Below, piece by piece: positions 52,401 to 59,475 of a stretch of 64,000 nucleotides of DNA (position 1 is its first letter; each line of letters opens with the position of its first letter). The DNA comes from Candidatus Cloacimonadota bacterium (lineage in GTDB: Bacteria > Muiribacteriota > UBA6191): NCBI GenBank assembly GCA_023954715.1, contig JAGSHD010000011.1, positions 1 to 64,000 of the forward strand, read 5' to 3'. The notes under the pieces are model-generated. The model did not search any database. It saw only the letters and a list, made by a program, of their open reading frames with translations, and was not told the DNA's origin. Made by a program: the position numbers and the translations under genes.

Positions 52401-53557
52401 TGCTGACAAATAGTGTAGAGTTGAGTTATAGTCTATCTACTCCAAATAATGAGGTTTTATCTAAATTATCCATGAAGTACTCTATAGCTCCAAATGTATG
52501 GGTGAGCTCATCACAGTTGACGAATTTAGCCCTTACCTCTAATGTTTTGCATACTGTAGTTTGGGATACTACCAAAGAAATTTCAAAAGACTTTGCATCT
52601 ACTTTAAACATGAAATTAATACTTGAGTCAGCTGCTAGTAGTAATAAAGTAACTAAAACAAGTTCAGTTTCTTATGTATATACGCTTACTAATCCAGGGT
52701 TCTTTCATTCTTTTACATCAAAGTTGATTAACAATGATGTAGAGTTGTCTTATGGACTCACAAATCCAAATCAAGAAAGTTTTTCTCAAGTAAGTATGCA
52801 ATATTCTACCAACGGTAGCACTTGGTTAAGCTCTACAAAAATCGGTGCTTTGCAGACAAGTACTACAGCACTCAATCTTGCTACTTGGACAGCATATCCT
52901 GAGATTGATGCTAATTATATTGGCAATCTACAGTTTCGACTTTTAACAAAGGCTAGTAATGTATCTACACAAATTTCAACCGAGTCAACTTTAAACTATG
53001 CTTTAACTACGGAGTCTTCAAATTATAGCTATGTCTTGTCCCAAGGATGGAATATGATTTCTATCTACCCAAGTGATACACAAACAGCAGGAGACTTTTT
53101 AAGTGTATTTGATACCTTAGTAAGCTCTTGCGTTTATACTTATGCAGTTAACTCCTTTGAGCACTATTGCCCAAGTGGTGCAGCTGCAAATACATCGACT
53201 TCGGTTGCAATAAGTGGTGTTTTAACATGGGGTCAAGGCTTTTTTGTAAATATGAAAGCAAGTCAAAATCTATCTATTGCCTCTAGTTTTCATCCTAAAA
53301 ATAAGATTCAACTAATTGAGGGCTGGAACTTAAAAAGTATATACACAAACTCTAACTCCTTGGTACAAGATCAGTTAACAGGTAACTCTCTTGTAGTTAG
53401 TTATACCAGTACATATCAAGCTTATTTTCCAGCAAGTAAATCAAATACTCATAAGTCTATTACAAGTTCTTTGACCCAGTACGATAAACATAAATCCTAT
53501 TGGATTTACTCTTCATCGGCTCAAAGTCTTATAGCCACAGAGTCCGTATTCAATTAG
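49484..53557 (+). CDS. Large secreted M6-family metalloprotease with modular C-terminus
   Basis: The 1357-residue protein starts at GTG 49484 (GGGGG ribosome site) with a signal peptide (about 1-17). The zinc motif HEYGHELGLPDLYD begins at His230, and FGVMSGG supplies the Met-turn, as in immune-inhibitor-A/M6 peptidases. Downstream come a possible Ig-like domain and a right-handed beta-helix-like region (about 560-780). Two ~100-residue tandem domains follow (TKMLTNSVELSYSLSTPN and SKLINNDVELSYGLTNPN, about 970-1165). Two short GWN modules (QGWNMISIYP and EGWNLKSIYT) close the protein, probably for surface attachment or sorting. It is a likely extracellular protease or adhesin. Copy A of the dispersed repeat begins 17 nt after its stop. 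Confidence 0.88.
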   Translation: MKILIVIFILCTTFSMAMPPHPDVRHLHNHSIEKSSIAPGGISPSLRSNRVRANSVSSRTNKILVLRFNSKPSSVTETDSDRGVDVFTVGKEDNAYDTVKASVEQYFLNQSKGKHMVELTFPSMTGIGSISVSHAELAALSSADQQAQLKTVLAAYESIVDYSKFDSVIFMHAGTGQEVLKSNSPLLIHSFRNGFSEAYFSQDGAYIHSFILLPEHYHGNVGETVGVIVHEYGHELGLPDLYDGQSPTNTNGIGDFGVMSGGSYGGPNNDGTQPTSFSAYSKIYLGWETPVIAEDRVYILKNPLVTDNQILKIWAKGSHVPNEYFLIANRFNGDLGNGVKNWDEYLTKFSKSGVVNPPTGLVIMHIDESVITETGCDPLDSTVNRWDYNCLQHNRAHMFLDVEEASNIQQLESADGESDYDDTWSSNTTKAFINSVTDPVLSMSRPYDNSINGLTVGFRSIPGKEMEVTIASNIKTLSVDTDVDKLVKVLFSKDIIEPIIGSVVVTPSLGTLVLSRIDAKTLTISTQQSINRSTVYTLSFPSLTSTDSQTIPSIINAFGTNITDYTAKGAITWTESKSPYLITSNDFIVKSTAKLTIEPGTIILMGSGIYGGSFPTSKLDLQFDGEVIAQGTAEKPIQILPNTTLAKKAWGTIALSGIGQKPSLFEHVIVKGCSTAFDIRDQLEHIFYEVEVNTCEWGFVFYNRGVYGGALPDGGSAAKLYQTSIKETDYGMSIYSSNKNLELINTYLENHSKSGIAFSSLNKQSLDNLRFTEWKLTQERNSIFDFSHSSSETGVTLALNDLHEIFIKDKTGDISLIGLNAFTGSYSNNNTLTQSVSRDFKITTMQFIEATTSTVKTKLSTGESFRVRATATSATNQNNDKKRVIALLLQSSTLSQNKFISLEESSPNSLDFFSKVQSIHTSGATTGVFIWTGEQDTLALKSFDDQNTATSLKVNELKVTLHNPEISIFTTKMLTNSVELSYSLSTPNNEVLSKLSMKYSIAPNVWVSSSQLTNLALTSNVLHTVVWDTTKEISKDFASTLNMKLILESAASSNKVTKTSSVSYVYTLTNPGFFHSFTSKLINNDVELSYGLTNPNQESFSQVSMQYSTNGSTWLSSTKIGALQTSTTALNLATWTAYPEIDANYIGNLQFRLLTKASNVSTQISTESTLNYALTTESSNYSYVLSQGWNMISIYPSDTQTAGDFLSVFDTLVSSCVYTYAVNSFEHYCPSGAAANTSTSVAISGVLTWGQGFFVNMKASQNLSIASSFHPKNKIQLIEGWNLKSIYTNSNSLVQDQLTGNSLVVSYTSTYQAYFPASKSNTHKSITSSLTQYDKHKSYWIYSSSAQSLIATESVFN

Positions 53558-53573
53558 TGGAGGGTATTATTCG

Positions 53574-53695
53574 GGTGGTCTCTTCGATAAAAGGCGAGGA
53601 GCTTACAATTTTTTCGTAGTTTTTGCTGTATTGATGCACCTAGATGCAATCAACTATTGTAAAGAAATTGAAAAATTATAGCTGGATAGTTACTA
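53574..53695 (+). repeat. Dispersed structured intergenic element, copy A
   Basis: This 122-bp copy matches copy B (59354-59475) at 101 of 122 positions with no gaps. Predicted RNA arms: CTCTTCG (53580-53586) with CGAGGAG (53595-53601), a 7-bp stem with one wobble; and TTGAT.GCA (53631-53638) with TGC.A.ATCAA (53645-53653). Several differences in copy B turn Watson-Crick pairs into G-U pairs, which keeps the folding. Confidence 0.85.
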
Positions 53696-53700
53696 ACGGA

Positions 53701-53747
53701 GTTTCTTTGTAAACCCTAACGAAATAAGTTGCGATTTGCAAAGAAAC
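53701..53747. other. Inverted repeat after element copy A
   Basis: GTTTCTTTG (53701-53709) and CAAAGAAAC (53739-53747) are perfect 9-bp arms with a 29-nt loop. It follows copy A by 5 nt and lies ~155 nt before the next gene. No T tract follows. The remainder of 53748-53901 shows no gene. Confidence 0.55.
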
Positions 53748-53901
53748 AGACAAATGGATTCATTATCACTAAAAAGGTGTGTATAAGTGATAAAATGGAG
53801 ATTTGTATCTAAGTGGAATTGAAGTATGATAGAGTCAATCGACTTGAGTTTTAGATTGTTGTTTTAACAGAGTTACAATCTTTATAATATTGGTGTGAAA
53901 T

Positions 53902-55011
53902 ATGAATTGGGAATTAGTATATATGTCTGTTTTTCGTTGCGTAAGTGATGAAAATTCTGCTAAAAAAATTATAGAAGAAATCGGTGAAGTATCAGAAATT
54001 GGTATTGATGAAGAGTCTTTGTCTGATTTTATCGGTGATTTGATTATGCAAGCAGTTGGAAAAAAGGCATCTCTTTCTCCGAGTGCATCTTGTAGAGCTT
54101 ATCAGTTTCTAGAGGACTCTAAAGGAGAGACAGATCAATCTATTTGTGACTCTATGTTAACTGCTGTTTCAAAGAGTAATTTTCAATCTCATGCAAAAAT
54201 TGTAGCAGACCAATATGCTTTTACACCAAAAGCTAGAGATGGACTCCTATTTATAATTAATGCTAATGCGGAGCAAAATAAAACACTTACACCCAATGTA
54301 TTTATTTTAAAGGTTGATTATAGTACAGGTATTATTCACCTTGATGACTCTAGCTTAAGCCACAGTGAATCAATTTTATTACCTGAGTTAAAAAAGGCTA
54401 TAACTTACCCCTACTTTGATGGTGGAAACTTTCGATATAATCAGGTAAAGATTTATCAAAAATCCTCAGCCGATTACTTTCAAAAAGTTTTTAGTGTTGG
54501 AGATCTTCCAGATAGTGAAGAAATTATTGATAAATGCCTTCAAGAAGAACTAACCGAAAAAACTCCAGAAGTATATGATAAATATTTTGAGTTGCCAGAA
54601 GGCGATCGTCGTCAGAAACGTGAGCTATTTGGCCCTTCTAGGATTGTTACTGATGATGATTTATTAGATGTGGATAATGTATCTCATTTAAGTTTAAAGA
54701 CACAGATGAATGTAGTCGATAATAATGTAAAGCCGGTTCGATTAAAAGTGGCTATTGATGATGGCTTAAAGTTTGATGGATCAGTAGATCAATTAAACCG
54801 AACTTACTTTTTTGCCCAAGAGGGCCTTGAAAGATATTTGATAGTAAAAGGTGTTAAGTTTGAGACGAAAAGTCATTTTCAAACGGTTGAATTTATGAAG
54901 CTAGAAAATTTGGAGTCTACTATGAACCGAATTAAGTTTCTACCAGCAGAAGAGCCAGAACAGTCCGAAGAGAGTCCAGAGGACTATCATGATGACTATG
55001 TTGAAGAATAA
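53902..55011 (+). CDS. DUF3900-like (nucleoid-associated-protein-like) cytoplasmic protein
   Basis: The 369-residue protein has no signal peptide. The block KARDGLLFIINA...PNVFILKVDYSTG...ELKKAITYPYFDGGNFRYNQVKIYQKSSADYFQKVF (about 110-200) follows, in order, the core pattern I associate with DUF3900 and the wider 37-kDa nucleoid-associated-protein-like group (VF.LK.D..., AI..., YPY, KI.Q.S...YF). The C-terminal ~30 residues are acidic and disordered (EEPEQSEESPEDYHDD). The family link is from memory of motif order, so treat it as tentative. A small hairpin just after the stop may end its transcript. Confidence 0.55.
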   Translation: MNWELVYMSVFRCVSDENSAKKIIEEIGEVSEIGIDEESLSDFIGDLIMQAVGKKASLSPSASCRAYQFLEDSKGETDQSICDSMLTAVSKSNFQSHAKIVADQYAFTPKARDGLLFIINANAEQNKTLTPNVFILKVDYSTGIIHLDDSSLSHSESILLPELKKAITYPYFDGGNFRYNQVKIYQKSSADYFQKVFSVGDLPDSEEIIDKCLQEELTEKTPEVYDKYFELPEGDRRQKRELFGPSRIVTDDDLLDVDNVSHLSLKTQMNVVDNNVKPVRLKVAIDDGLKFDGSVDQLNRTYFFAQEGLERYLIVKGVKFETKSHFQTVEFMKLENLESTMNRIKFLPAEEPEQSEESPEDYHDDYVEE

Positions 55012-55012
55012 A

Positions 55013-55034
55013 CTATCTTAGAAGATAGACTTTT
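55013..55034 (+). terminator. Weak hairpin terminator candidate
   Basis: CTATCT (55013-55018) pairs with AGATAG (55023-55028) around TAGA, followed by only four T (55031-55034). It lies directly after the stop codon at 55011 and may be a weak terminator or stabilising hairpin. Confidence 0.4.
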
Positions 55035-55096
55035 GAAATTAAAACAAGATATAATTAAGTAGTGTAAAAAGGCTAAAACCAAAAAGGTTCAGCAAT

Positions 55097-55264
55097 ATGG
55101 AAGCAATATCATCTAACTCATCATTGTTTGTGCAGCAAAATGTTGCAACAAAAGCATTGAAGCAATCTATTGATTCGCAACAATCGGTATTGTCGTTACT
55201 TGAAACACCTCCTACAGCATCAAATGCACAGGGCTTAGGCAATCATATAGACTTTAAAGCCTAA
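55097..55264 (+). CDS. YjfB-type putative motility protein, 55 residues
   Basis: A short frame (ATG 55097 to TAA 55264) encodes 55 residues: a helical stretch starting MEAISSNSSLFVQQNVATKA, then LKQSIDSQQSVLSLLE, then a closing GLGNHIDFKA. This pattern of helices followed by a (G)LG..ID.(K/R)(A/V) end is the YjfB family (PF14070, annotated as putative motility protein). AAAGG at 55083-55087 can serve as ribosome site. The UbiB-like gene starts 12 nt after its stop. In other bacteria the family co-occurs with flagella, in line with the flagellar genes here. Confidence 0.72.
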   Translation: MEAISSNSSLFVQQNVATKALKQSIDSQQSVLSLLETPPTASNAQGLGNHIDFKA

Positions 55265-55276
55265 GGGTACTTTTTT

Positions 55277-56953
55277 GTGAACATAAGGCAAATCCACAAA
55301 AGTTATGTGAATATCTTACGAGTACAAGATATTGCTCAGGTACTTGTTAAGTACGGTTTCTCTGATATTTTGGACTCTTTAAAAGTTGGGGGAGCATTAG
55401 GACTAGCTAGTAAAGTTGGTTTAATCTCTAAAAACCTAGCCGCTTTAACTCGCCCTCAACGACTAAAATTATGCCTAGAAGAGCTGGGCCCAACTTTTGT
55501 AAAATTGGGTCAAATCTTATCTACACGAGATGATATTCTTGATCCAGAGTATCTGGTTGAACTGCGTGATCTACAAGAAAACGTAAGCCCATTGACCAAA
55601 GAAACAGTTGAAGTAATACTCCTTGATTTTTATGATGTAAAATCATTAGATGAAGTCTTTTTAGAGTTTGAATGGAAGCCAATAGCCTCTGCTTCTATTT
55701 CACAAGCTCATCGAGCAAAATTAAAAAATAACACCGAAGTTGTAGTTAAGGTGCAACGGCCAAATATAAAAACAATCATTGAGCAGGATGTTAGAGTTCT
55801 AACTTACTTTGTAGAGTTGTTTGAGGACCAATTTGGCGACCCTAATGGAGCAACCAATTGGGCTCGGTTTTTTGAAGAGTTTATCTCAGGTATTTTAAAA
55901 GAGTTGGACTTTGCAAGAGAGGCTCGATTGATGAGTCAGTTTGACTCCATGTTTGAGGCTATGAATAAACTGGCCGTACCTAAGGTCTATTATGAGTTTT
56001 CGGGTAAAACTGTTCTGATTCAAGAGTTTATCTATGGACACAAAATAACAGAAGTATCTAAGTTGAGTATAGATAGACAAGAGCTTTGTGAAAATCTCAT
56101 CAAATCCTATATTTTTCAAATCTTTTCAGAAGGTTTATTTCATGGAGACCCTCATCCTGGTAATCTCCGAATTTTAGATGATGGGACCATTGTTTTTTTA
56201 GACTTTGGCATGTGTGGTCTGATTGATGAAGAAACCATGTCATTAATGGCTCGACTATTTTGGGGAGCAGGAAGAAAAGATTTTGAGCTTATTGCGCGCT
56301 CCATTACAAAAATTTGTACGGGCTCTGTTTTGGGTACCGATAAAATTTTGATTTTAGAGATTAAAGATATAGTGCAAGCTTACCAAAACCTACCATTAGG
56401 AGCTTATACAATATCGGAGTTTATGGACTCTATCGAGACTGCTTTAAAAGGAAATCAATTAAAGCTACCTAGTAACCTATCTTTGTTGCTAAAGGCTCTA
56501 GTAACTTTAGAACAAATCATTAAAGAGCTAGACTCTGGTATTAATCTTATGGATTATCTTTTACCCGAGATTAAAACATTAGTTAAAGAGAGGCTTGGAC
56601 CGTCTAACATTAAAGGTTTTGTGGAAGCAAAATCGATGGTTTTGTATGATTATCTGGCTGAAATTCCAGAAGACTTATTTCAAATTTTAAAGAACATTCA
56701 AAGAAATCAACACGAAGCGACAGTGATTCATAAAAATGTAGGAAGCTACTTTTCAACTCTTGAAAAGATTTTACATCGGCTTATTTTAGGGATATTGATT
56801 TCTAGTATGCTAGTTGGGTCATCCATACTATTGGCATTTGACCGCAGTGGTAATACACTAACTTATTTTTTAGGGTTTGCGGGTTATATCGTTGCTGGAA
56901 TATTTGCTTTGGCTCTAATCTACTTTATTGTTACAAGTAAAGATGAGAGTTAA
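55277..56953 (+). CDS. ubiB: UbiB/ABC1-family atypical kinase
   Basis: The 558-residue protein starts at GTG 55277 (AAGGG upstream). Family marks in order: KLGQ at 76-79 (the KxGQ lid motif), ASASISQAHRAKL (the Ala-rich loop replacing the Gly-rich loop), VVVKVQRP (kinase Lys), HGDPHPGN at 289-296 and FLDFGMCG (metal Asp). Two C-terminal membrane helices (about 503-525 and 533-553) anchor it. UbiB-like ATPases support synthesis or handling of ubiquinone and related isoprenoid lipids. No other quinone gene is near, so the symbol marks family only. Confidence 0.9.
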   Translation: MNIRQIHKSYVNILRVQDIAQVLVKYGFSDILDSLKVGGALGLASKVGLISKNLAALTRPQRLKLCLEELGPTFVKLGQILSTRDDILDPEYLVELRDLQENVSPLTKETVEVILLDFYDVKSLDEVFLEFEWKPIASASISQAHRAKLKNNTEVVVKVQRPNIKTIIEQDVRVLTYFVELFEDQFGDPNGATNWARFFEEFISGILKELDFAREARLMSQFDSMFEAMNKLAVPKVYYEFSGKTVLIQEFIYGHKITEVSKLSIDRQELCENLIKSYIFQIFSEGLFHGDPHPGNLRILDDGTIVFLDFGMCGLIDEETMSLMARLFWGAGRKDFELIARSITKICTGSVLGTDKILILEIKDIVQAYQNLPLGAYTISEFMDSIETALKGNQLKLPSNLSLLLKALVTLEQIIKELDSGINLMDYLLPEIKTLVKERLGPSNIKGFVEAKSMVLYDYLAEIPEDLFQILKNIQRNQHEATVIHKNVGSYFSTLEKILHRLILGILISSMLVGSSILLAFDRSGNTLTYFLGFAGYIVAGIFALALIYFIVTSKDES

Positions 56954-57011
56954 ACTAGAGACAAAGAAAAACAGTGTACAAGTGTTTGACTGATACACTA
57001 TCGTTAAATGA

Positions 57012-57191
57012 TTAGTTTGCTAATACTTCTGCAGCTTTAAACTGTTGAACTAAGTCTAAATTGGGGCCACGTAATAAAAGGCTTTCAGATACAATAAGGA
57101 TCTGATCGTGTACAAGTTCACCAGCTTCAAACTCTTTAATAAAGTCTAGCCACACATCTTCAACTACTTTTAGTTCATTTTCTTGTAACAT
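57012..57191 (-). CDS. Small acidic helical protein, unknown
   Basis: The 59-residue product (start MLQENELKVV; a second ATG at 57197 lies directly on the GGGGGG ribosome site and is less likely) is acidic and helical: VEDVWLDFIKEFEAGELVHDQILIVSESLLLRG, then LDLVQQFKAAEVLAN. No family is recognised. Support for a real gene is the strong purine-rich ribosome site and a good promoter at 57274-57302. It stands alone, convergent with the UbiB gene. Confidence 0.6.
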   Translation of the reverse strand: MLQENELKVVEDVWLDFIKEFEAGELVHDQILIVSESLLLRGPNLDLVQQFKAAEVLAN

Positions 57192-57233
57192 AATCATCCC
57201 CCCAGATTTTGATAAGTAGATTTATCAACTGAA

Positions 57234-57302
57234 TATAAATGTTTCGTATCCACATTTATACTATCGGTACTTTAGTATACAAACTTTAGCAAAAAGTTAC
57301 AA
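57234..57302 (-). promoter_or_regulatory. Promoter plus 5' hairpin of the small acidic protein gene
   Basis: Read on the minus strand, TTGTAA (57297-57302) and TATACT (57274-57279) have a 17-nt spacer. The predicted start near 57267 is directly followed by a 9-bp perfect hairpin (TATAAATGT 57234-57242, ACATTTATA 57252-57260), placing a stem-loop at the very 5' end of the mRNA. Confidence 0.65.
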
Positions 57303-57372
57303 AAATAATAAAAAAAAGACATTATTTGTCATATTAGTACAAAAACAAACAAGCCTTTTAGTAAACTTTTGT

Positions 57373-57582
57373 TTAAGCCTTTTTAAGAAAACAAGTTTTC
57401 AAGACTATTTTTGCTTTACCGATTTTACATTCTACTTCGCCTTCTTTGTTAGTTAAGCGAATGTTTTTTACTGAAGTACCACGTTTAAGGTTTAAAGAGG
57501 ATCCTTTTACTTTTAAGTCTTTAATTAGTAAAACAGTATCTCCGTCATCTAATAGGTTTCCGTTGCTGTCTTTTACGTCCAT
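57373..57582 (-). CDS. PhnA/YjdM-domain protein lacking the zinc ribbon
   Basis: The 69-residue protein is nearly all PhnA domain: [25 protein letters not shown], then [12 protein letters not shown] and CFLKKA at the end. Full-length PhnA/YjdM is ~110 residues with an N-terminal zinc ribbon, which is absent here; short forms do occur. Despite the historic name there is no good link to phosphonate use. AAAGGATC sits before the ATG. It lies 29 nt after the TM2-SHOCT gene in a three-gene minus-strand run. Confidence 0.9.
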   Translation of the reverse strand: MDVKDSNGNLLDDGDTVLLIKDLKVKGSSLNLKRGTSVKNIRLTNKEGEVECKIGKAKIVLKTCFLKKA

Positions 57583-57611
57583 GTTGATCCTTTAGTTGAT
57601 AGAGTCTTGTC

Positions 57612-57977
57612 TTACCCAATCAATTTTGATTTTAGTCTTTCAAACTCTTTGTCTGTAATTGTACCTTTAACATGAAGTTCATTAAGGTCTTCAAGTTGTT
57701 CAGCTACTGATTTATTGCTACTTGGAGCGGGTGCAGGAGTCAGGCCTGGATTTAAGTTTGCAGCTAACAAATATTGAGTATTATACTTTAAGTGAAATTG
57801 TTCTTCTGAGGAAATTAATAAAATCACAGCTTCAATAACTGAAATAAAACTTGGAATACCAGTCCAGCAAAAGAGTAGATATAGTAAACCCATAAAAGGT
57901 CGACCTAGATAAAATTTATGAACTCCAAAGCCTCCTAAAAAGAAAGCTAATACAGCTGCGGCTAATTTATTTTTCAT
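57612..57977 (-). CDS. TM2-domain protein with SHOCT tail
   Basis: The 121-residue protein has a TM2 domain at about 1-60: AAAVLAFFLGGFGVHKFYLGR and FCWTGIPSFISVIEAVILL are the two helices around the conserved G.HKFYLGR loop. A Pro/Ala linker leads to a C-terminal SHOCT motif (SVAEQLEDLNELHVKGTITDKEFERLKSKLIG, about 90-121), a short oligomerising helix pair. It is an inner-membrane protein of unknown role. It sits between the wHTH-like membrane protein and the PhnA-domain gene, and has a shorter-tailed relative at 58788. Confidence 0.9.
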   Translation of the reverse strand: MKNKLAAAVLAFFLGGFGVHKFYLGRPFMGLLYLLFCWTGIPSFISVIEAVILLISSEEQFHLKYNTQYLLAANLNPGLTPAPAPSSNKSVAEQLEDLNELHVKGTITDKEFERLKSKLIG

Positions 57978-58008
57978 AAGTGCTCCTTGTATAACCAGAC
58001 AGTTAAAA

Positions 58009-58521
58009 CTATCCTATTCTTGAGTTGATGTCCATAGATATATTGGCTTGGTCCATTTCTAGTAAGTAGTCACTTGAAATTGTGTAGGACCAAGTATTTG
58101 ATTCCATGTCTAACTCTTCCATTAGAATCTCTGCCTGAATCATATATCGAATCGTCTCCAATAAAGTATTTTCGTTCATATCAATAGCACTTTTGATTTG
58201 TTCAAAACTCATTTTGGGGTATTGTTCAAAATTTTTGATAACAAGTTTGATTCGTTGTATGACAACAGGCGAAACTTTAGGAGCTTTATTTCCGTTAATA
58301 ACTGTACCAATTAAAAATACATCACAAGCTAGAAATGTAAAAAGAAATGGTATAAACAGGGGTGTTGAGTAAAAGTACAATAAACAAGCTAAAGCGACAG
58401 CAGAGCTAGAGCCTGCAACTATTAAATTTGTTTTGTTCATTTGTGGCTTATTTTTGATTAAGCCTTTTTCAACTTTTTGCTCAACTAAGAAATGGTGATG
58501 ATTGGCCAATTTGTTCTCCAT
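58009..58521 (-). CDS. Two-helix membrane protein with possible winged-helix tail
   Basis: The 170-residue protein has a ~30-residue N-terminal region, two adjacent helices (LIVAGSSSAVALACLLYFY and FIPFLFTFLACDVFLIGTVI, about 33-74), and a soluble C-terminal domain. The latter (VVIQRIKLVIKNFEQYPKMSFEQIKSAIDMNENTLLETIRYMIQAEILMEE) has the helix pattern of a winged helix; DNA binding is only a possibility. It is the first gene of the minus-strand run with TM2-SHOCT and PhnA-domain genes. A family is not recognised. Confidence 0.7.
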   Translation of the reverse strand: MENKLANHHHFLVEQKVEKGLIKNKPQMNKTNLIVAGSSSAVALACLLYFYSTPLFIPFLFTFLACDVFLIGTVINGNKAPKVSPVVIQRIKLVIKNFEQYPKMSFEQIKSAIDMNENTLLETIRYMIQAEILMEELDMESNTWSYTISSDYLLEMDQANISMDINSRIG

Positions 58522-58787
58522 TTGGGTAGCGAGGATACACCTAGTGATTACTTGATTGCATTTAAGTAAGATAGCATAATTGCAAAAGTCAGCGCTTAGA
58601 TAATACTAAAAAAGAGCAAACTATAATACTCTGTTAAGCTTAAATCTAAATATTGCTATTCATTGAAGTTTTGTTTTTTACTTGTCTTAGGTTTATTTAT
58701 GAACTGAATAGGGCAAACAAAAGCTTTTTTCTGTATAATGTTAGGGTATATATTCACTATAATCACCAACTACGAAAGAAAAGTTTA

Positions 58788-59291
58788 ATGGATCTTTTTG
58801 ATAATCGCTCACCAAGAAAGCTAAATACAGCATATTGGCTAACTTGTTTGTCTTTTTTTGGCTTTAGTGGGGTACAAAGATTTTATCTAGGTAAGCCTAT
58901 CAGTGGAATAATCTGGTTTTTGACTGGTGGTTTATTTTTTATGGGAACTTTATACGATTTAATTACTCTACCTAATCAAGTTCGTGAGTTAAACCTTTTG
59001 CTTGGTTATGATCCTCATCAACAATATGAAGACCCATCTATTATTGAAGCAAATTATACTGTAGTTCGAGAAACGCCTGTTCCACCTAGCTCTACCCCAA
59101 TAAAACCAAAATCGATCGAAGCTCAAGTAATCGAGCTAGCTGAAACAGCCGAAATGAATCAATTGAATTTAAAGGATTTGATCAAAGCGGGGATTTCTTT
59201 ACAAGACGGTAAGCGTGTTTTAGAAAACTTTGCCAAAGAAGGCGTTTGCGAAGAAGTATCAATGGATGGAATGAAAATTTATTGTTTCTAA
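58788..59291 (+). CDS. TM2-domain protein with winged-helix-like tail
   Basis: The open frame begins at 58653, but I place the start at ATG 58788 (MDLFDNRSPRK), since a -10 box TATAAT lies inside the longer frame at 58734-58739. The 167-residue product has a TM2 domain (SFFGFSGVQRFYLGKPISG, then LTGGLFFMGTLYDLITLP, about 16-62). A Pro-rich linker follows, then a C-terminal helical domain with ELAETAEMNQLNLKDLIKAG and GKRVLENFAKEGVCEEV that could be a small winged helix. It is divergent from the related minus-strand TM2-SHOCT cluster. Copy B of the dispersed repeat lies 63 nt downstream. Confidence 0.8.
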   Translation: MDLFDNRSPRKLNTAYWLTCLSFFGFSGVQRFYLGKPISGIIWFLTGGLFFMGTLYDLITLPNQVRELNLLLGYDPHQQYEDPSIIEANYTVVRETPVPPSSTPIKPKSIEAQVIELAETAEMNQLNLKDLIKAGISLQDGKRVLENFAKEGVCEEVSMDGMKIYCF

Positions 59292-59353
59292 AGATAGTTT
59301 TATCATCCAAAGAGTGACCCCTCAAGAGTTCAAATATTAATCGTAATTATTTA

Positions 59354-59475
59354 GGTGGTCTCTTCGATAAAAGTTGAGGATCATACAAGTTTTTCGTAGT
59401 TTTTGCTTTGTAGATGTACCTTGGTGTAATCAAGCTTTGTAAATAAAATAAAAAATTATCGCTGAATAATTACTA
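59354..59475 (+). repeat. Dispersed structured intergenic element, copy B
   Basis: This 122-bp copy ends exactly at base 59475, abutting the stop codon of the convergent gene at 59476. It is 101/122 identical to copy A and of the same length. The hairpin GATGTACC (59413-59420) / GGTGTAATC (59423-59431) keeps pairing through G-U changes and a bulged A. Confidence 0.85.

Noticed and set aside
55039..55242. 67-codon minus-strand frame
   Set aside because: It is the shadow of the YjfB-type gene on the plus strand and has no ribosome site of its own.
58653..58787. N-terminal extension of the TM2 protein to 58653
   Set aside because: A TATAAT box at 58734-58739 lies inside it, the extension adds an atypical hydrophobic stretch, and the family start matches ATG 58788.
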